Part shown: positions 33,219 to 43,916 of the stretch, piece by piece
Layout of the letters: every line of letters begins with the position of its first letter
Position numbering within the stretch: the stretch's first letter is position 1
NCBI GenBank assembly: GCA_022059125.1
Contig: JAEUWY010000006.1
Location: 248,001-312,000, forward strand
From: Corynespora cassiicola
Taxonomy: Eukaryota > Ascomycota > Dothideomycetes > Pleosporales > Corynesporascaceae
Reading direction: 5' to 3'
Length of the DNA stretch: 64,000 bases
Made by a program: the position numbers and the translations under genes
The notes under the pieces: generated by a model
What the model saw: only the letters and a program-made list of their open reading frames with translations
The model's database searches: none
Told to the model about the DNA's origin: nothing

Positions 33219-34640
33219 TTACACTGTCATGTGTTTTGTTCTTAGTTCCTCATCGCCCAGCAACTCTTGTCGTCGAGACACCCTCCCCCTGGCAGGAATT
33301 ATGACATCTCTGAGAGGACTAACTTCGCTGGCATCTACCTCTGTAGGGTCCTTGTTAATCGCAAGACCATATTGGGTCCCAGCTACCGCTTCGATATCTT
33401 GCCTAAGCTGCGCAAGTGGAATGTGTAAGTGATCCAGAGTGAGCATCTGGTACGTCTCATTTCGGCTAGACAATAGGCTAGTGCCATTGCGATGAATAGC
33501 GATACGGGGCTTGGGATTTTCTTCTGGGTACGAGGGCGAGCTCGATGATTTTGCGGTGAGATTCAATGCGACCGAGACTTGTTTGATTAGTGGCCGAAGG
33601 GTGACGAGACTGCCTGCCGTAATGGCCAAACCCATTTCTACCGTTGACCAGTTGGCAATATCCAACGTGGCCCCTGCCAATGTGTTAGGATATTCCATGG
33701 AAATGTCTGTCAAACCTCTGCTTACATAGATAGTCCGGGTCCACAAAATCTGGGACGTAGGCAAGTCGAACCACGACAGCAGTACTGGCACTATTCTTAA
33801 TGTTAGTACTAATCCTCCTATCCTTTCAGTGAATTACCTGAAAGCCATGGCAAAGACTGGAGTCAACAGCCATTTTGTCCTCTTTCTCATGTTAAGGCGC
33901 CAAACTATGAAGATTGGCAGGATTGCAAACGTTCCATCAGTGATGACACTGCATGTGCTGTACGCGTACGTCAACTTGATACTGATTCATTTTAGCTTTT
34001 TTCCATCTTTCGATCTGGTAGCACCTACATGACTTCCAAACTGATGCAACGACCGGGCTGGTCGCGATTCCAAAAGTACGATACGGGCCAACATTGGAAT
34101 ATGCAGGCAAAGAAGAACACAAATCCAGCCAACCCGGCGAGTAGGAGATTAGCGTATATGATCTTGTTATGTATAGCCTTTTTGTTGTGATCCGTTATAC
34201 GCAGGAGAAAGATTCCGATCGAAAATTTGGAACTCGTCATGGTCGTCGTATACCCCGAGTAGGAAAACCACCAGTACTGCGGAAGTGTCAGAGACTTTAC
34301 TGCCGTAATTTTGTTGATATTCCCATACCATCATGGCTTTCTTTATGCCCTCTGGCGATAGATCGTCGAAGTGCCGGCCTGTCCCGTAATGAACACCCAG
34401 CAGCGCCCAGGTACTATGTACGGTGAAGCATGTCTGTCATTGTATATGTTAAAAGTCCCGAGGTTGAAGTTTGAACATCGGAATCCCTACCATTGAAAGA
34501 AGCATAAGCCAATCATCAAGACCAAACCCTCTCATTATTATGTGACGCGTGTAGCATCTCAAGGCCATTGTAACGAACGCGACCACATAAAAACCGATTA
34601 CAATATTTTGGAATTCGGGGCCTCTGTTTTCGATCGCCAT
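33219..34640 (-). CDS. PTH11-like seven-transmembrane protein (fungal rhodopsin-like domain)
   Basis: Predicted 380 residues from six exons: 34640-34491, 34433-34329, 34276-34029, 33957-33838, 33790-33726, 33673-33219; introns of 57, 52, 71, 47 and 52 bp, all GT...AG and in frame. The family landmarks appear in order: RCYTRHIIMRGFGLDDWLM after TM1, LLGVHYGTGRH, the KFSIGIFLLRIT helix, FQCWPVSYFWNRDQPGRC, the ITDGTFAILPIFIVWRLNM helix, and ANWSTVEMGLAITAGSLVTLRPL. A cytosolic tail of about 125 residues follows. Family members sit in the plasma membrane; PTH11 itself senses surface cues in a plant pathogen, but most members have no known ligand. The exons give an uninterrupted protein, so the gene looks functional. 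Confidence 0.87.
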
Positions 34641-35642
34641 ATCTGCGCAAGTCTTCTACGTTCGTGGATGTCAACGTGAACTCGGCTATGGGGGTGTGAA
34701 TGACGGTCCACCAGAAGTGGCCATAGAGGAGATCTGTATCAAGCTAGATATGAAAGATCTTTCCACCATAGCTCTAGGCTGTCGTCACAGATCAACCCTT
34801 GCGGATCCGGCTCGACGTGGAGTTAATGTACGGTAAGACCGCTTGACTGCCATGTCTGCTTCGCAAAGTTTAGACAGCATGCACACTGTACCCTGCATTA
34901 AATCGACCAATACGCCAATTGGGGCCAATGGATCATCAGTAATCCTTGATTAAAAGAGTTTTTGCCTGCATTGGAGATATCAATCACGGGAAAGCGTCGG
35001 CTCCAATGCGGCCTTTGTGTCTAGGCCGAAACATGGCGAGACAAACGCGGAACAAGCGTATACAGAAGTTCGGTAACGCGAAACAACGAAGAGAACAGCT
35101 GTAGATCATCGTCTTTGTACCACCAATGACAAAGGCAGCCACCCGTATTGTGGGGTACCGGACAAATTCCTCCGTTGGGGTAGCCAGATCGAAACCTTAT
35201 CTCCAAAGAGGGAGGTTTCTGTGCATGGAGATCCACGCCATAAGATCCTAAGGTTCTGACATGGTGGCTTTCTCTTCTAGGCGCTGCCAGGTACTCGGTG
35301 TAGATGGTCTGTCTGGCTTTCTTGCCCATGATTTTTTGAGACGTTGACCATTCAGGACAAATAGTTGATAGACGCAATACGCTCTCTATGTATAGATTCT
35401 CTACTTTCTATAGGGATTATTTAATACTTGAACAAATCCGACAGTTGGATAGGTTTTTGGATCTTGATTTTCTTTTTGTATACTTTTTTGAATCTAGCTA
35501 CACACATCATTTTCAAAACAACCAATTCTCGACTTTCAATGGCACTATCACGACCAGCTACGAAATTGGAAAATCGAACACTCTGTCTAAAACCACGTGA
35601 GTCCCAATAATGAACCAAAGGAATCACATCACTGTTTCTCCG
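34641..35642. other. Spacer, possible short hypothetical ORF on the minus strand
   Basis: About 1 kb between the receptor promoter and the 3' end of the hydrolase gene. An ORF on the minus strand (about 35021-35329 from its first ATG, MGKKARQTIYTEYLAAPRRE) has no recognised relatives and is probably spurious or a relic. The right end (35390-35560) is AT-rich. Confidence 0.35.
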
Positions 35643-36561
35643 TCAGTCAGGTTGCCTAAACTCGGCAGCCTCAAACCCAAACATGAGCTGCGATATCAAC
35701 TCAACAAGCGGCTCCACATGCGTCTTGCAAACCTCGTGCCCCGCATCCAAATCCTCCACCATCCAATCCACCCCACTCGCCTCAATCATCTGCTCCTGCT
35801 GCTCCGCCGTCAAACAAGTATCCCGGACCGCTCTCACATACGCCCTCCTCCCCTCAAACCCCTCATCCGCCCATCCCTGCGCCGGACTCTTCGACGTAAG
35901 ACACCTCTTCCCCTCCCCCACCATCTTGGCAAGATTCGCCCTGAACGAAGCCTCGGGGACGGGCACCGTGGAATACATCTGCCGACGCAAGTCGTGCAGG
36001 TTGGCCGTATACCCCGTATCCACCGGCTCGCCTATTGGAGTCTACACCCCCAGCCACACGTCACCAGCGCGCTCAAGACACGTTTCGTAGGGGGGGGGGG
36101 GAGGGTTGCGCACGTACCTGCTCGCCATCCACCACCACACCGCCCGGCAGCGTGTCCCGCACCGACACCCCCTTCCGCACGATATACCCGGCCACGGCAA
36201 CCAAGCCCCTCACGCCCCCCCGCTTCCCCTCCGCCCTGCGCTGCGCCACGCTCAGCCCCGCCGCCGCTGCACACCCGACTATGCACCCGTACGAGTGCAT
36301 AAGCAGCACGACTTCGTTTCCCGCATCGAGCTGCTGCTCGAGCGTGCGGCGGAGCGCGGCCGCGTCGGTGCTGACGGTCTCGCCGGAAGGGTGGAAGGAC
36401 CACGAGGAGGCGAGTTCGGGGAAGAGGACGCGGGAGCCGGTCGAAGGGGGGAGGGATTCGAGGAGTGAGGTGTAGGAGGTGGGCGGCATGAAGGCGCCGG
36501 GGATCAAGATGAGGGTTGGTTTCGGGGGGTGGGAGGGGGAGGGGGGGTCGAGGATGATCAT
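35643..36561 (-). CDS. Alpha/beta hydrolase (AB_hydrolase_6 type)
   Basis: Two exons (36561-36118 and 36041-35643, intron 76 bp) encode 280 residues starting MIILDPPSPS. The oxyanion-hole loop is LILIPGAF, the nucleophile Ser lies in LLMHSYGC (HSYG elbow) and the catalytic His probably in EDLDAGHEVC near the C-terminus. The cap region between them carries VSIRDT/TANLHDLRRQMYSTVP-like sequence common in fungal esterase/salicylate-hydrolase look-alikes. No signal peptide, so cytosolic. The upstream open frame to 36960 is ignored because the family begins at the strand preceding LILIPGAF. It lies tail-to-head with the lactonase-like gene on the same strand. Substrate unknown. Confidence 0.85.
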
Positions 36562-37050
36562 GGCTGGGAGATGGGAAATGTGGGAAGTGGGTAAGATTGG
36601 GATTAGAGGATTGGATGTTTCTTTGGAATCATGTTTGTTTGGGGGGTCGGAGTATTTGTATGCTGGATGTTGGTCTGGGGGGGGGGTTTTTGATAGAGGG
36701 CGACGTCTAGTCCGGATTGGGTCAAGGGTGGTTAGTAAGGGTGACGGATCACCTTGTTTCGATAGCTTGGAGTGACTCATTCTGTATACGACGTAAACAC
36801 TGCCACTTTCTTCTTCTCGGATTCGACAATCGTAGACTGTTTGTGGCGCCTTAATGGTGGTATTCGGAATTCGCTTCGAAAGTTGTCCAGATCCCCTGCT
36901 GCTCGGCAACGCCGGATTGGGGTACGGCATACGGCTCAGCCGAGCCAAATCGGACGTCATGCGTTAAACAACTATCCCATCACTCGAACTCAACCAAGGG
37001 CTTCGACGTTGGTATGCGATGAGCCTATTTTTGGTTTCAACCACCACCCC
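36562..37050. promoter_or_regulatory. Spacer holding the hydrolase promoter
   Basis: About 490 bp with GT- and T-rich tracts (GGGGGGGTTTTT near 36680). No gene seen. Confidence 0.4.
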
Positions 37051-38301
37051 CTACTCCCCCCAAACCACCGCACTCAACCCATCTTCCCCCCCATACGTAC
37101 CCCTAGGCGGAATGCTCACCTTCGCCACCACATCCCCAAACCTCCCCGTCCCTGCATCCCTCTCCACAACCACCACCCCCGCCGTCGTCTGTCCCGCAAT
37201 CGCCACCAATCCCCCATCCTCACTAACTTCAAAGCTCCGCGGATAGTACCCGTGCGCATTCTCCAAACCGACGAATGTCAAGCTGCCCCCGGCCCCGATG
37301 GCGTACGTCGCGATCGAATCTTGCTCGAAGCCAAAGGTCGAGTCGTTGCGGTTCGACGCGTAGAGGAAGGATCCCGCGATGCGTAGCTCGGCGGCCTTGA
37401 CGGAGACGTTGCCTAGGGGAACGGAGGGGCCGTACGTAGACAGAGTATCGCCGAGGGTGAGGTCGAGGCACGCGTCATCGCTGCCGGCAGCTTGGGGGTA
37501 GCTCACGTCGTAGACGCCGACCGAGGAGCTGACTTCGTTGAGGCTGTAGTACTTCCACGCATCTTGAGCCACGCGGTGGAAGGCGCCGTGGCGCGGGCCG
37601 TCGCCGGGGAGAGAGGGAATGGCGGGGCAGGGGGTGAGTTGGCCGGTCGAGCGGTCGATGCGGAAGATGCGGGTCAGATCCGCGCCGAGGTCCGGGACGA
37701 GCATGAAGGAGCCCGTGGGGTCGGTGAAGGCGGCGTGGGGGTGCGGTTTGTCTTGGCGGTCTGGACGGGGGCCGGGGGCGTTCATGGTGAACTGGAGCTT
37801 TTGGAGGGGCTTGGTGCCCGGGGTGAGGGGAAGCCTGTAGGTTGTGATTGTAGAGGGAGTGCTGTCCTTTTTGTCAACATGCTGCCTTGAGAGGTTTCTG
37901 AGGAGTGTGTGTACGCACTATTCCACTGTTATGATGAAGCTTCTCCCATCAGGCCCTCCATAGGTGGATCCAAAGACGCTGTTTCCGGCGGTGGATGCGG
38001 ATCCAGTTGAGGTGAGGGCGCCCGAATTAGGATTGATCGAATACTGAGACAAGATGCCGCGCCCTTGCCAGCTTTCATCGATGCAGTACAGCGTTTGCGT
38101 GATTTTGTCGAGATGGAGCCATGCCGGAGTAACACCGCAGCCGCCGGACCGCGAGGCAATACTCAGGCCCGCACTCGTCGTATTCGACAATGCAAGGTCA
38201 AGAGTGTAAACTTGGCCAGAGAAGTGTGCTGCAAAGAGCTTGACTGCATTGATGCCGGAGAGGGAGGACAGACCTATCAAGAATGAACCGATGGGTGCCA
38301 T
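37051..38301 (-). CDS. Secreted lactonase-like seven-bladed propeller protein
   Basis: Two exons (38301-37919 and 37861-37051, intron 57 bp) give 397 residues. A short signal peptide (MAPIGSFLIGLSSLSGINA) is followed by repeated propeller strands. The family core is clear: PGPRPDRQDKPHPHAAFTDP, then MLVPDLGADLTRIF, ASNRND, and near the end HGYYPRSFEVSEDGGLVAIA. This is the 6-phosphogluconolactonase/carboxy-cis,cis-muconate cyclase-like family (Lactonase, 7-bladed). Secreted fungal members are mostly uncharacterised; lactone hydrolysis or muconate cyclisation is possible. The splice junction (VEY-TPSTITTY) was chosen because it is the only one that keeps the frame and matches the family's STIxTY strand. 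Confidence 0.87.
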
Positions 38302-39200
38302 GATGATATGGTAGATCTAAGTGAACAGTCCCGAAAACGAGCGCCTCCTGACCAAAGCTGCCGGAAAGAAAAGAAAGTAGAATCAATCCACCAAAGCATT
38401 TTGCTGTCCCCATCTCGTATATATGTGTTTTTTCCTCCCGTTTTCCTTTAGATATAGTGGGTGATTTCGGGGAAATTACGCAGGAACTCGTGTCCGAGTG
38501 CAGATCCATGTCATCTGCCTAAAATCGCCCAAGATCGACTTGTCCCCGGACCGCAACATCCGGCCGCATGCTGGCGCCTGCGGAAAGTTTGATGTGTAGC
38601 TTCTCTGAGATCAGCAAAGCTTGGCTCTTGTAAGGCTGGCCTGCATGCGCATACTTTACTCGAGGTCAGGCGAGGGAGCGGCGCAGCCCTGGTTGTGGGT
38701 GCTAATATACTCGATCAGGCTAAATTTGTCGACATGTTCCCCAGCTATGCAACACTTATTAGGCATGAGCAGCTAAGAATTGGATTGATCGAATCGTGTT
38801 CTGTAGGTGATGTGATGAGTGCCTGGCAACAGAGGGTCCTTGACTTGGATGAATCACGTGATGCGACGCCGGCTAGGAGCGCTTGCTAATCTGGACAAGA
38901 GGAAGGCGAGCATTGAACTGTGATTCCATGTTGAATATCAGTGTGCGGAAATTCATTTGAAACATGCTAACATGCTAGTATGCTCGTGACGCACGAACGT
39001 CAAGAATTAGCTCGCCATGGTCGTAAAAAGTATCCCTATGTGCAAGAAGGGTCTGCCCAGGTACGCCGCGCTAGGATGTGAAGGCAAGGGCAGACAAATT
39101 AACGAATGATGCTGAGCATTGCCCTTTGGTCAAGCTCCCAATATGCAAAAATCTTTGTTATCCAACGCCCACTCATGCATGCCCGTGTTCGAGTACCATA
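38302..39200. other. Spacer between the lactonase and methyltransferase genes
   Basis: About 900 bp. Contains the lactonase promoter (TATATATG near 38418) and the methyltransferase 3' region. A 64-residue ORF at 38695-38889 lacks an ATG and any homology. Confidence 0.4.
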
Positions 39201-40766
39201 TCACGGTTTCCGTCCATAGATGATCCAGAAATTCCAGTAGGCATGTAGTTTTTTGTTGCGCAAATCGTTCCGAAAGGCGGCAGCGAATACCTGGACCTCT
39301 TCGATGGACCATCCCAGGCAGCGGGTGAACAGGGCAAGGCACATTGACTCGGCACCCCAGTAGAAATTCTCCGAAACCCATTTGCCGAGCTCTTTGTATT
39401 TTTTGTCCTTGGGCCACGTGTTGACGGGCCATTTGACAGGTGTAGCCACAATATCAACAAAGCCGGCTTCCTTCATCATTTCGGGGATGTGTGCAATGGC
39501 GTCGAGTGGGAGGCCTACTTTTGCCGCGCCGTCGTGCATATAGTTGTGCCAGCGGACAAGGGCCGAATTGGTGGGGAGAGAGCCGTCGTCGCATCGGATT
39601 ATCATGTCGATGTCGTGGATTTCGAGATAGCCATCCTTTTCCAAAAACCTGCGTTGGGGGGTGAGTTTTGTGTCTGACATGTCCGTGGCATGGGTAGAAC
39701 CCACTCGAAGCACTGGCTCAAGTATCGCGGCCAATCCTTGAAGGCGCCAATCATCATCTGAGAATGGATGAAGTTGAACTTGCGCGAAAAGTTCCAATCT
39801 CTCTCTAGATCGTCAATTTCAAAGCTAAGGTTGGGGGGGACACTGTCGAGGAGATTAGACTGGGACACGACATGGAGAAATCAACCTAGGTACTTTTGTG
39901 GTTGCACTGGGGCCAGGTCGACGCCAATGACTTCAGTCTCGGGATGGGCATCGGCTAAATTCCTCAGTCGGCTGGTGCGGGAGGGATCTGGAGAGGGGGG
40001 TTACCGAAGTCGATGGCCCAAATGCCCGTTCCGCATCCGGCATCAAGGGCACGGTTCACATGGGTGATGGGTGCGAAGTTAAGCTTTTTATCCAGGGTTA
40101 GCCACACAATGTGATGCTGGAAATCTGCGGGTCATGAGCCAGGGGCGTGATGCGGGGGATTCAAGCATGTGTACCTAAGCGCTCCGTTTCTTCCTGAAAA
40201 GTGGCGTGGTGTCAGCTTGAAAGAGTCATGTGAGCACAACAAGATGGCCCCTACCTCGTCCATGGGGAGGATGTATTCTGGAGGGGGGGTTCCAAGTCAG
40301 CTATACGCAGATGGGACGACATGGATTAGGATATATGAGGGAGGGGTGGATGAATGGATTGACTGCACGTACTTGCTTCTAGATAGCCGGTATACTGGCG
40401 GCCATGTTCTCGCACTTGGCTGATCAGCTCGTCTCTCAACGAGGTAGTGGAGCTTGCTAGCTGTTTGACACGATGACGGTTAGCGCGGTCGGGGTTATAA
40501 GCCGTCGCATCAGGGGCGGGATGGCCTACACTCTCAATGGCCGAGTCGCCGTCGTCGAAGGTGGAGTCGTTATCGGCCTCCTACACGGACGCCGTCAGTC
40601 GCTGGTCACTGGTCTCGCAGTCGCTGGTGTCGCAGCCTCGCACACCCTCACGGCGGCGCGATGCGGGCCGACTCACAGCATCAGGCTCGAGTGGGGCAGT
40701 CTGGGCCGGGCCGCCCTCGGGCTCGAGGCTAGTGCCTGGATGGTCGTTGTCGGCGGCGCTGGCCAT
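39201..40766 (-). CDS. SAM-dependent methyltransferase, nine exons including two micro-exons
   Basis: Predicted 345 residues. Exons: 40766-40677, 40580-40530, 40460-40373, 40277-40255, 40193-40175, 40124-40005, 39954-39894, 39842-39705, 39648-39201; all introns GT...AG and the sum is exactly in frame. The N-terminus is acidic and disordered (DNDSTFDDGDSAIES). The fungal methyltransferase core follows: REHGRQYTGYLEAKYILPMDE, DFQHHIVWLTLDKKL, SAM motif I ALDAGCGTGIWAIDF, EVIGVDLAPVQPQ, NLSFEIDDLERDW, and post-motif KDGYLEIHDID. This is the LaeA-like/secondary-metabolism branch; it may methylate a small molecule or act as a regulator. Exons 4 and 5 are only 23 and 19 bp. It shares a 283-bp promoter with the divergent P450, suggesting co-expression. 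Confidence 0.88.
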
Positions 40767-41049
40767 GGCTGGGGGGGGGGGTCAGTGGTACGGCGGGATG
40801 TGCGGTGCGAGCGGTGCGTGCAGTGCGTGCGGTGCAGTGCCCGTCTGCGATGGGATGGGCAGGTTGATGGTGGCCCGACTCGCCGCCGGGAGGATTTTGG
40901 GAGCCTGGCAGGCTAAGCCGCTTCCAGGCCTGGGCGCGCCAGGCAGGGCCACCAGAACCGCTCCCCCCGTCTGACCTCAGCTGCATCCTCTCCTTCGGCT
41001 ACACAACCAGACGACTGTGCCACGCGCCCGTACGCCAGGAAGCGCTTCC
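40767..41049. promoter_or_regulatory. Bidirectional promoter between the methyltransferase and P450 genes
   Basis: 283 bp between the two start codons. It contains a run of eight to ten G (near 40772) and a short tandem stretch built on GTGCG/GTGCAGTGCGTGCG (40800-40843). No TATA box is obvious on either side. Confidence 0.6.
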
Positions 41050-42886
41050 ATGGCCGACTCCATCACTGCCCGCCTGGCCATTGGCCTGGCCGCCGCCGCT
41101 CTGCTTGCTGGTCTCGTGCGCGCGGCCCTGCAGTGGCGACGCCTGTCGCACATCCCCGGCCCCTTCTGGGCTGCGTTCACAAAGGCATGGATGGTGAAGG
41201 AGTCCCTCAGGGGCCGCCAGCCAACCGCCTTCAAGGACGTCAACGACAAGTACGGTGTGTTCTGCCCCGGTCCACCGCCCGCTTGCTCCACATTGACACC
41301 GCTTCTAGGTTCGCTAGCACGCGTCGGACCCAATGAACTGGTTACCAATGACCCAGACGTGATGCGGAGGATGATGGCGGTTCGCTCCGCGTACACCAGG
41401 GGCCACTGTAAGGCTCCCAGCACGCCCAGCCTGCCCCTCCCAGTCCACTGACCCGGCCCCAGGGTACAATGCCATGAAGTTTGACCCCTCGCGCGACAAC
41501 CTCTTCTCCATGCGAGATGAGGTTGCCCACACAAGGTTGCGCGCCAAGATGGCCGCCGGGGTAAGTCCGAAACAGACAGCTTCACCTGCCCCATGCGCCT
41601 ACTGACCGTGTCCAAAAACAAAAGTACTCTGGAAAAGAAAATGAATCCATGGAAGGCTCCATCGACGCCCAGATTGCCCAGCTCGTCCACCTCATCGAAA
41701 GCAAGTACATCTCCACCCCAGATGAATATCGCCCCATGGACTTTGCCGAAAAGGCTTCCTTCTTCACCCTCGATGTCATCAGTGAGCTCGCTTTTGGCAA
41801 GGCCTTTGGCTACATGGAAAACGATGGCGATGTCTATGATTACCTCAAGATCACAAAGTCCTTCATCCCCGTCATGATGGTCATGGCCAACGTGCCCTCC
41901 TTGGCCGATCTGCTGCAGACCCGCTTCCTGCGCGGACTGCTACCCTCCGAGAGCGATAAGCTCGGCTTTGGGGCCTTCATTGGGTAATGCCCACAGTTAC
42001 CATTCTACCACCACGTACGCTGACAGACGGTCCAAGTGTTGCCAAGAAGGTTGTCGCAGAGCGTTTTGGGCCCGATGCCAAGTCCCACCGCGACATGCTT
42101 GGTTCCTTCATTCGCCACGGACTCAGCCAAGAGGAAGCCTCGGGAGAAGCATTGCTTCAAGTCGTCGCTGGAAGTGATACTTCGGCTGGCACTGTCCGCT
42201 CTGTCATGCTAAATGCCCTGACTAACCCCGCCATCTACATGAGGCTGCGCAAAGAAATCGACCAGGGCATCGCCATGGGCAAGATTTCTTCGCCCATCAC
42301 CGACGCCGAGGCACGTCAGCTGCCCTACCTCCAGGCGTGTATCAAGGAGGGACTTCGCATCATGCCCCCGGCTTCGGGCGCTTTCTTCAAGGAGGTGCCC
42401 CCGGAGGGAGACGTCATTGACGGCAAGTTTATTCCCGGGGGAACCCAGATTGGATCCTCGCCGCTGGGAATTCATCACTCCAAGAAGATCTTCGGCATCG
42501 ATGCCGATTTGTTCAGGCCGGAGCGTTGGACGGAAGCGAGCCCAGAGAAATTTGCCGAGATGACCAACACGGTTGACCTGGTTTTCCACTATGGAAAATA
42601 CCAGTGTCTTGGCAAGTCTGTAGCATTGATGGAATTCAACAAGATCTTCGTCGAGGTAGGTTTCTTATTCAGGCATGCTGTCTGTCTCTAGGTGTTGACC
42701 TTGTCCCTAGCTCTTGAGGAGGTTCGAATTTTCCATCTCGCGTCCTGAGCTCCCCACCAAGCTCGAAAACTTTGTAAGTAGCTCCAATCGCATTCCGGCC
42801 GCACCAGACGGCATGGCTAACATTGATTGCAGGGCATTTGGATCATGGAAGATTTCTGGCTCCGAATTGAACGCCGAGCATCATGA
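41050..42886 (+). CDS. Cytochrome P450, pisatin-demethylase-like
   Basis: Predicted 498 residues from seven exons: 41050-41254, 41309-41407, 41463-41560, 41625-41983, 42037-42655, 42711-42773, 42833-42886; introns of 53-64 bp. An N-terminal membrane anchor (about residues 8-27) is followed by the proline-rich hinge HIPGPFW. Conserved P450 signatures: I-helix AGSDTSAGT, ExxR in KEGLR, FRPERW, and the haem loop FHYGKYQCLGKS with its Cys ligand. The NPAIYMRLRKEID and DAEARQLPYLQACIKE segments resemble pisatin demethylase/benzoate hydroxylase-type fungal P450s. It is likely an ER-bound monooxygenase. An open frame reaches further upstream but has no ATG; the start used has good context (TTCCATGG). 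Pairing with the methyltransferase suggests hydroxylation plus methylation of a common substrate, which is inference. Confidence 0.92.
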
Positions 42887-43188
42887 ACACCAGCTCTAAC
42901 ATGCTCGTCATAGCCGTAATGTTTACATGTAATTCTTTCATATATGCAACGATTCCCCCGATTTTTCCTCCTTAGCCCCTCATTCATTTCAAGACTGCGC
43001 CATCTCCACGTCCAGGGCTGCTTAGAAAGGTTTCCTCTGCTCTGTTCGGGTCAAATACTCTCACACATAAGATGTCGCATGTAGTACCGTACATAACCTG
43101 CATACTTGCACTTTGGTAGCCATCTACCCACGAATGAATGCAAATATCATCTGCCTTCCACTACGTCCCCAACTTTTGCGATTTCTAC
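42887..43188. other. 3' spacer between the P450 and SGNH genes
   Basis: About 300 bp between convergent genes; nothing recognised beyond UTR-like sequence. Confidence 0.4.
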
Positions 43189-43916
43189 TCATCGCCATAG
43201 TCTGCATACAACTCAGCCTTGGACATTGGGCATGTGCAGATGCGCAAAAGACGTACCGTAGTACTGCGCATCCTCCTCCCCAATCGCATTGACATAGTCG
43301 GTGTTCGCCAGCCTAAGATCCAACCACCACGCCCCCACCTCCTTGGCCGCCGCAATCGCCTTGCCGCGCCACTCGACAAAATCTTTGCGCACCGCCCCAT
43401 CCACAAACGTGCACCGCGTAATCGGCGTAAGAGCAAAAGGTCAGCCCCCACCCCCACCCCCACGCCCCGTCCAACAACGAAACAGGAAAAAAAGTTGCAA
43501 GGCGCCATAGATGGGGCCGTGCCCAATACAGAACACAAAAAGACGACAGGAACTAAGCACATCCCCCCCCCCCCCCTTCAACGCCTCTACGTACCCGACC
43601 ACATTCGCCCGGTACTCCTCCACCCCCACCGCCCGCTGGTCGTTGTGCCCGAACTGCAGCGTGACGATGGGGCTCGTACGCGCCTTTGGCGGAGGCGAAT
43701 GGCGGACAGCGGTGCGTCCCACCGGCCGTTGCTCCTCCACGAAGCCGTCGTGCGGCCACTGACGGCGCGATTCCCGCCCGTTGCGGGGCCGGTGAGTGCG
43801 GAGGGGAAGGAATGGTCCCATCCTGCAGTGTCGGTTACGGCGGAGTCGCCGATGAGGAGGAAGGAGGGGGGTGGGCGGGCGAGGGTGAGGGGGAGGAGGT
43901 GGAGGGGGAGTTTCAT
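43189..43916 (-). pseudogene. Broken SGNH/GDSL esterase, rhamnogalacturonan-acetylesterase-like
   Basis: From MKLPLHLLPL the protein shows block I (FLLIGDSAVTDTAGW) with the nucleophile Ser and then SGRTTASWRSNGRWD. At about 43690 the family sequence jumps to another frame (SPIVTLQFGHNDQRAV) without room for an intron, so one base is missing or extra. The next part (YVEALKGG) runs into a 13-14 base poly-G/C tract (43565-43578) where no proper splice acceptor precedes the following family block TPITRCTFVDG...WLDLRLANTDYVNAIGEE. The C-terminal DxxH catalytic block is not found. It resembles pectin-side-chain acetylesterases. Either a recent pseudogene or damaged by sequence error at homopolymers. 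Confidence 0.72.

Noticed and set aside
35021..35377. 118-residue minus-strand ORF upstream of the receptor gene
   Set aside because: First codon is not ATG and there is no family signature; kept only as a note in the spacer entry.
35643..42886. Complete secondary-metabolite gene cluster
   Set aside because: Tailoring-type genes are present but no polyketide synthase, peptide synthetase, terpene synthase or cluster regulator is found in the window.
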